A stretch of DNA of 8,033 bases from Bacteroidota bacterium (lineage in GTDB: Bacteria > Bacteroidota > Rhodothermia > Rhodothermales > UBA10348): the NCBI GenBank assembly GCA_004356265.1, contig SMXK01000114.1, forward strand, positions 1 through 8,033, in the 5' to 3' direction. The translations under genes and the position numbers were made by a program. The notes under the pieces were generated by a model. It was not told the DNA's origin. It worked only from the letters and a program-made list of their open reading frames with translations, and ran no database searches. Below, piece after piece: positions 5,428 to 8,033 of the stretch (positions within the stretch are counted from its first letter, which is position 1; every line of letters starts with the position of its first letter).

Positions 5428-6565
5428 TTGGAATCGACAGGGCTCGAAAAGCTTCGCGGAAGGGCTGAGATGCAACATCCCAGTTAAAAGTTTCCGTCGC
5501 TTTCAAGGCGGCTGCGCTCCATCTTTTCATCGAAACAGGATCTGTGAGCATATTCTGGAGCGTCTTTCCTACCGACAAGGGATCATATTCCATGACGGAG
5601 CAACCGACACCAGTCGCAGAAATAATTCGCTTCAACTCTACCAGTCCGGACGCTGCAACTGGCACACCGGCTGATATGTACTCAAACAGTTTGTTTGGCA
5701 GTGCAAATTCATGGTTCAAGCACGTGCCCTGCAACAAAGTGACTCCGATTGCCGCACCGCAGGTCACGGAAAGCACTCGATCAGGAGAAACAGGTTCGAT
5801 AAAATGTACTCGGTCGGCCAGGCCGCTTTCACTGGCCAGATCTGAAAGTGTTGGCAACAATGGCCCGGATCCTAAAAATACCAGATGGGCGCGGTCGACG
5901 TGCACCATGCTCTGAACAAGGATTTCGCAGCCTCTGTCCCGACGCATCTGACCGAGGTGCAAAATAATCGGTGTTTTCGGCCTGTCACTGAGTCCGATCT
6001 CCCGTCGCAGGAAGTCGGACGGTTCAAATGACAAAGATTCCGGTACGTTCATTACGACATGGGGCCTTTCGATCCCATAGATCTTTGTCATATGTGTCGC
6101 AATGCTTTCGCTTACTGTAAACACAAAGGCGGCATTGAGAACAAACCTCCGTTCCATCCACTGCCAGTACCGGCTCACCCAGGGACGACCGACTGTTGCT
6201 GCTACATGCGGATAACATTCACGGGCGTCGTATGAATACGTCGCGTTTCCAGACGGAGCCCGGTCTGCAGCCTTGGCCATCGCCCCCAGAACGTACAGGT
6301 CGCTCGCGTGAAAGTGCTTAGCGTCTATGCCTTTTGCCGCTTTTAGAAAACGCCTGCTGATTTCCAGAAATCGGGTTGACCCCTGACCCGCCCGGACAGG
6401 AACCCGTTCGACCACGACCGACGGTCCGAGATCAATGCCGTCATTTGCATCTTCAGTTGCCAGAACATGTACGTTTAACCCCATATCGACCAAAAGTCGA
6501 ATTTGCCTCAGCGCCCGGGAATTCCGATACGGATTGGCGACAAGTGCGAAAACCAAGTCAGGCAT
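5342..6565 (-). CDS. Glycosyltransferase, GT4-type (GT-B fold)
   Basis: A 407-residue GT-B glycosyltransferase of the GT4/'glycosyl transferases group 1' kind, transferring a sugar from an activated nucleotide donor to an unidentified acceptor, probably in polysaccharide or glycoconjugate synthesis on the cytoplasmic side of the membrane. The N-terminal domain begins with strand PDLVFALVANPYRNSRALRQ, then LLVDMGLNVHVLAT (24-37). The linker leads to the donor domain with IILHLGQMRRDRGCEILVQ (200-218), HLVFLGSGPLLP (227-238) and the sugar-nucleotide-binding region ALPNKLFEYISAGVPVAAS (288-306). The C-terminal helix ETFNWDVASQPF is at 358-369. Residues 380-407 are hydrophilic, resemble nothing, and coincide with the overlap with the thioredoxin-like gene, suggesting a read-on tail. 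The frame is open up to 6691, but that extra N-terminus (MTLIAPHMHF...) is not GT-like, whereas ATG 6565 leads straight into the first beta strand. Donor and acceptor cannot be told from the sequence. Confidence 0.87.
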   Translation of the reverse strand: MPDLVFALVANPYRNSRALRQIRLLVDMGLNVHVLATEDANDGIDLGPSVVVERVPVRAGQGSTRFLEISRRFLKAAKGIDAKHFHASDLYVLGAMAKAADRAPSGNATYSYDARECYPHVAATVGRPWVSRYWQWMERRFVLNAAFVFTVSESIATHMTKIYGIERPHVVMNVPESLSFEPSDFLRREIGLSDRPKTPIILHLGQMRRDRGCEILVQSMVHVDRAHLVFLGSGPLLPTLSDLASESGLADRVHFIEPVSPDRVLSVTCGAAIGVTLLQGTCLNHEFALPNKLFEYISAGVPVAASGLVELKRIISATGVGCSVMEYDPLSVGKTLQNMLTDPVSMKRWSAAALKATETFNWDVASQPFREAFRALSIPNEIPHDHIAGSSTFHADNDIGRHRSGQA

Positions 6566-6737
6566 ACAGTGCAGGGGATGTAATCGACATAAATCGTGAC
6601 TGGAAGATACGAATACTGGATAATTCCGGCGTTGGTTCAGAGCTGTATCGAAATAACCGCGAAAGTGCATATGTGGAGCGATGAGGGTCACAGAAGCACT
6701 TCTTATATGCGTATCTTGCCGGCATAATTAATGTCTG
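6566..6737. promoter_or_regulatory. Divergent spacer between the glycosyltransferase and pgsA-like genes
   Basis: These 172 nt lie between divergent starts, so promoters for both the glycosyltransferase-thioredoxin pair and the pgsA-ftsY run are expected here on geometric grounds. I see no convincing promoter motif pair on either strand and no Shine-Dalgarno sequence before either ATG. A five-codon frame (ATG at 6731 to TGA at 6745) overlaps the pgsA-like start, which is probably coincidental. The glycosyltransferase frame stays open to 6691, so part of this spacer could in principle be coding, but its translation looks random. Confidence 0.35.
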
Positions 6738-7394
6738 ATGACTGAAATAAATATTAAAATATCTGAAGATTCGATTCCAGACGATTCGATTCCGGATGAT
6801 TCGATTCCAGACGAGATGCCACCGGAGCCAACCGACAGTGAGCTAGGGCAGTTCTGGACGGGCGCCAACGTGCTGAGCATGTTGCGGGTGGTTCTCGTGA
6901 TTCCTGTCACCTATTTGATTGTCGTTGACGGACCGCTGCTCTGGATTCTGAGCCTGCTGATCCTAGCTCTTACGACGGACTACCTGGACGGGCGCGTCGC
7001 GCGATGGTCTCAATCCGTTTCGAATTGGGGGAAATTACTGGATCCATTCGCAGATAAAATGGGCGGACTATTGGTGATTTCCGCTCTTACGTATGTCGAC
7101 AAACTCCCTCTGTGGTTTTTTGTGACGGTTCTCGGACGCGATCTGCTCATCATTCTCGGGGGCGTCATTATCCGCCGGCGAACGGGTATCATCGGGATGA
7201 GTATTCTGTCGGGTAAACTGGCTGTGTCAGCGATTGCATTGACCGTCCTGGCGGCCCTATTACACGCCGATCCTCCTGTCATGGAATTTTCCCTGTGGTT
7301 TACGACAGGATTATTAGTGTTTTCCTATCTGCGATACTTGGGCCGGTTTTTCAAAATGTACGCTACGGTAATCCCGGCGTCCGATTCCAACTGA
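6738..7394 (+). CDS. pgsA: CDP-alcohol phosphatidyltransferase, PgsA-like
   Basis: A 218-residue integral membrane enzyme of the CDP-alcohol phosphatidyltransferase family, most like phosphatidylglycerophosphate synthase, which joins CDP-diacylglycerol to glycerol-3-phosphate on the way to phosphatidylglycerol. The full catalytic motif DxxDGxxARx8GxxxDxxxD is present: Asp81, Asp84, Gly85, Ala88, Arg89, Gly98, Asp102 and Asp106. The PgsA-like N-terminal element NVLSMLRVVLVIP (44-56) and the segment PLWFFVTVLGRDLLIILGG (124-142) support this subgroup, although a phosphatidylinositol- or phosphatidylserine-type substrate cannot be excluded. Membrane helices are apparent at about 49-63, 66-80, 108-121, 125-145, 160-176 and 186-205. 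The N-terminus carries DSIPD three times (11-25), unlike the family. A second ATG at 6816 (Met27) just after the repeats would give a 192-residue protein, nearer the usual length, so the start is uncertain. ftsY follows after 9 nt. Confidence 0.88.
   Translation: MTEINIKISEDSIPDDSIPDDSIPDEMPPEPTDSELGQFWTGANVLSMLRVVLVIPVTYLIVVDGPLLWILSLLILALTTDYLDGRVARWSQSVSNWGKLLDPFADKMGGLLVISALTYVDKLPLWFFVTVLGRDLLIILGGVIIRRRTGIIGMSILSGKLAVSAIALTVLAALLHADPPVMEFSLWFTTGLLVFSYLRYLGRFFKMYATVIPASDSN
6768..6812 (+). repeat. Three 15-bp tandem repeats in the pgsA-like 5' coding region
   Basis: Three head-to-tail 15-bp units lie at 6768-6782, 6783-6797 and 6798-6812. The first and third are identical (GATTCGATTCCAGAC); the second ends GGAT instead of AGAC. 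Each encodes Asp-Ser-Ile-Pro-Asp in frame. Because the unit is a multiple of three, copy-number changes would lengthen or shorten an acidic N-terminal tail without breaking the frame. If translation begins at ATG 6816, the repeat would instead be leader sequence. Confidence 0.9.
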
Positions 7395-7403
7395 TTTTTT
7401 CGA

Positions 7404-8033
7404 ATGTCATTTTTTTCATCCCGTAAAAAGAACGGCCTGGAAGGCGGGAATTCTGATGCGTTAGAGTCCGGCCTTGCCAAAACCCGTAATTCGCTCTTCG
7501 GGAAACTGAATCTTCTCGTACGCGGGAAAGATCAAGTCGGTGAAGAGATTCTTGACGAGCTCGAGGAGATACTCGTAACGAGCGACGTAGGTGTCAAAAC
7601 GACCGTCGAGATCATCGCTCAGATTGAAAAACGAGTAAAAAGAGACCGGTTTGTAAACAGTGCCGAGTTGAGCTCAATTATCCGGGACGAAATTGCGTCT
7701 CTTCTTCTGAAAAATGATTCCGGGCGTCCGGTCGATTTTTCTGCTGAGTTATCTTCTCAACCCTACGTAATCATGATTGTGGGAGTTAACGGTGTTGGTA
7801 AAACGACCTCGATCGGAAAAATTGCCGCGCGATATAAATCTGCAGGAAAAAACGTGATATTGGGGGCGGCCGATACGTTTCGGGCGGCTGCTACCGAACA
7901 ACTCGATATATGGGCGCAAAGAGCTGGCGTGCCAATCATCAAGCAGGGCCACGGGGCAGATCCGGCGTCTGTAGCATTTGATACGATTGCAGCGGCAAAA
8001 AACAGAAATGCAGACGTAGTTATAATTGATACC
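7404..8033 (+). CDS. ftsY: Signal recognition particle receptor FtsY (N-terminal part)
   Basis: The first 210 codons of FtsY, cut by the right window edge. FtsY is the SRP receptor GTPase, which docks SRP-bound ribosomes making membrane proteins at the inner membrane. The N-terminal helical domain (about 28-105) includes LFGKLNLLVRGKD and EEILDELEEILVTSDVGVKT, typical of FtsY. The GTPase domain starts near 120 with the P-loop GVNGVGKTT (127-135), followed by DTFRAAATEQL (157-167, G2), and breaks off in VVIIDT (205-210), the start of the G3 DTAGR motif. The acidic N-terminal A domain of E. coli FtsY is absent; only about 25 residues precede the helical domain, as in many bacteria. ATG 7404 follows the pgsA-like stop by 9 nt, with a T-rich leader and no Shine-Dalgarno sequence, so the two are probably one operon. 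Confidence 0.95.
   Translation, partial: MSFFSSRKKNGLEGGNSDALESGLAKTRNSLFGKLNLLVRGKDQVGEEILDELEEILVTSDVGVKTTVEIIAQIEKRVKRDRFVNSAELSSIIRDEIASLLLKNDSGRPVDFSAELSSQPYVIMIVGVNGVGKTTSIGKIAARYKSAGKNVILGAADTFRAAATEQLDIWAQRAGVPIIKQGHGADPASVAFDTIAAAKNRNADVVIIDT

Noticed and set aside
5428..5478. 17-residue extension of the thioredoxin-like protein to ATG 5478
   Set aside because: It would bury the signal peptide behind a non-hydrophobic stretch and lengthen the overlap with the GT gene; ATG 5427 fits a classic signal peptide.
5544..5915. 123-codon plus-strand frame within the glycosyltransferase gene
   Set aside because: It is antisense to conserved donor-domain motifs and has no recognisable protein features.
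6566..6691. 42-residue N-terminal extension of the glycosyltransferase to the first ATG at 6691
   Set aside because: The translation is unlike any GT N-terminus, while ATG 6565 leads directly into the expected first beta strand.
6731..6745. Five-codon frame (M-S-D-D-stop) overlapping the pgsA-like start
   Set aside because: It could be an upstream regulatory peptide, but frames this short arise by chance and nothing else supports it.

Overview
The window (8,033 bp, about half G+C) is an ordinary, densely packed bacterial chromosome segment. It holds nine genes I can support: seven complete and two cut by the window edges. No rRNA, tRNA, CRISPR array, insertion sequence or phage gene was seen. 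None of the genes has a convincing Shine-Dalgarno sequence. Several have A-rich leaders instead, and two neighbouring genes start with TTG. That style, with a possible SpoIIE-type phosphatase N-terminus, a monomeric phenylalanine hydroxylase and an NhaC antiporter, suggests Bacteroidota in the broad sense, perhaps the Rhodothermota/Balneolota side. This placement is inference; no marker gene here settles it.

Layout. (1) Bases 1-277, minus strand: N-terminal 92 codons of a gene running off the left edge, tentatively a membrane-anchored SpoIIE/PP2C-type phosphatase. (2) Bases 278-463: divergent spacer. (3) Bases 464-1894, plus: NhaC-family Na+/H+ antiporter, followed by a near-perfect hairpin. 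(4) Bases 2017-4884, plus: a tight four-gene run with gaps of 19, 6 and 8 nt: phenylalanine 4-hydroxylase, acylphosphatase, the release-factor methyltransferase PrmC, and a carbon-nitrogen hydrolase. (5) Bases 4870-6565, minus: a GT4-type glycosyltransferase followed by an exported CPWC thioredoxin-like protein, whose start lies inside the glycosyltransferase gene (86-nt overlap). This pair converges on the hydrolase with a 15-nt tail-to-tail overlap. (6) Bases 6566-6737: second divergent spacer. (7) Bases 6738 to the right edge, plus: a PgsA-like CDP-alcohol phosphatidyltransferase and, 9 nt later, the first 210 codons of ftsY.

How the genes fit together. The phhA cluster mixes phenylalanine-to-tyrosine conversion, acyl-phosphate hydrolysis, release-factor methylation and amide hydrolysis. 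It looks like a housekeeping operon rather than one pathway. pgsA-ftsY pairs phospholipid synthesis with the SRP receptor that docks ribosomes at the membrane. The exported thioredoxin-like protein and the glycosyltransferase may both serve the cell envelope, but nothing ties them functionally beyond their overlap.

The most notable points are the hydrolase, which has the Glu and Cys of the nitrilase triad but Met where the catalytic Lys is expected; the 86-nt gene overlap carrying an entire signal peptide; a 15-bp x3 in-frame repeat at the start of the pgsA-like gene; and acyP and prmC lying in one reading frame separated by a single stop codon. I found no convincing evidence of a new defence, mobile or other undescribed multi-gene system.
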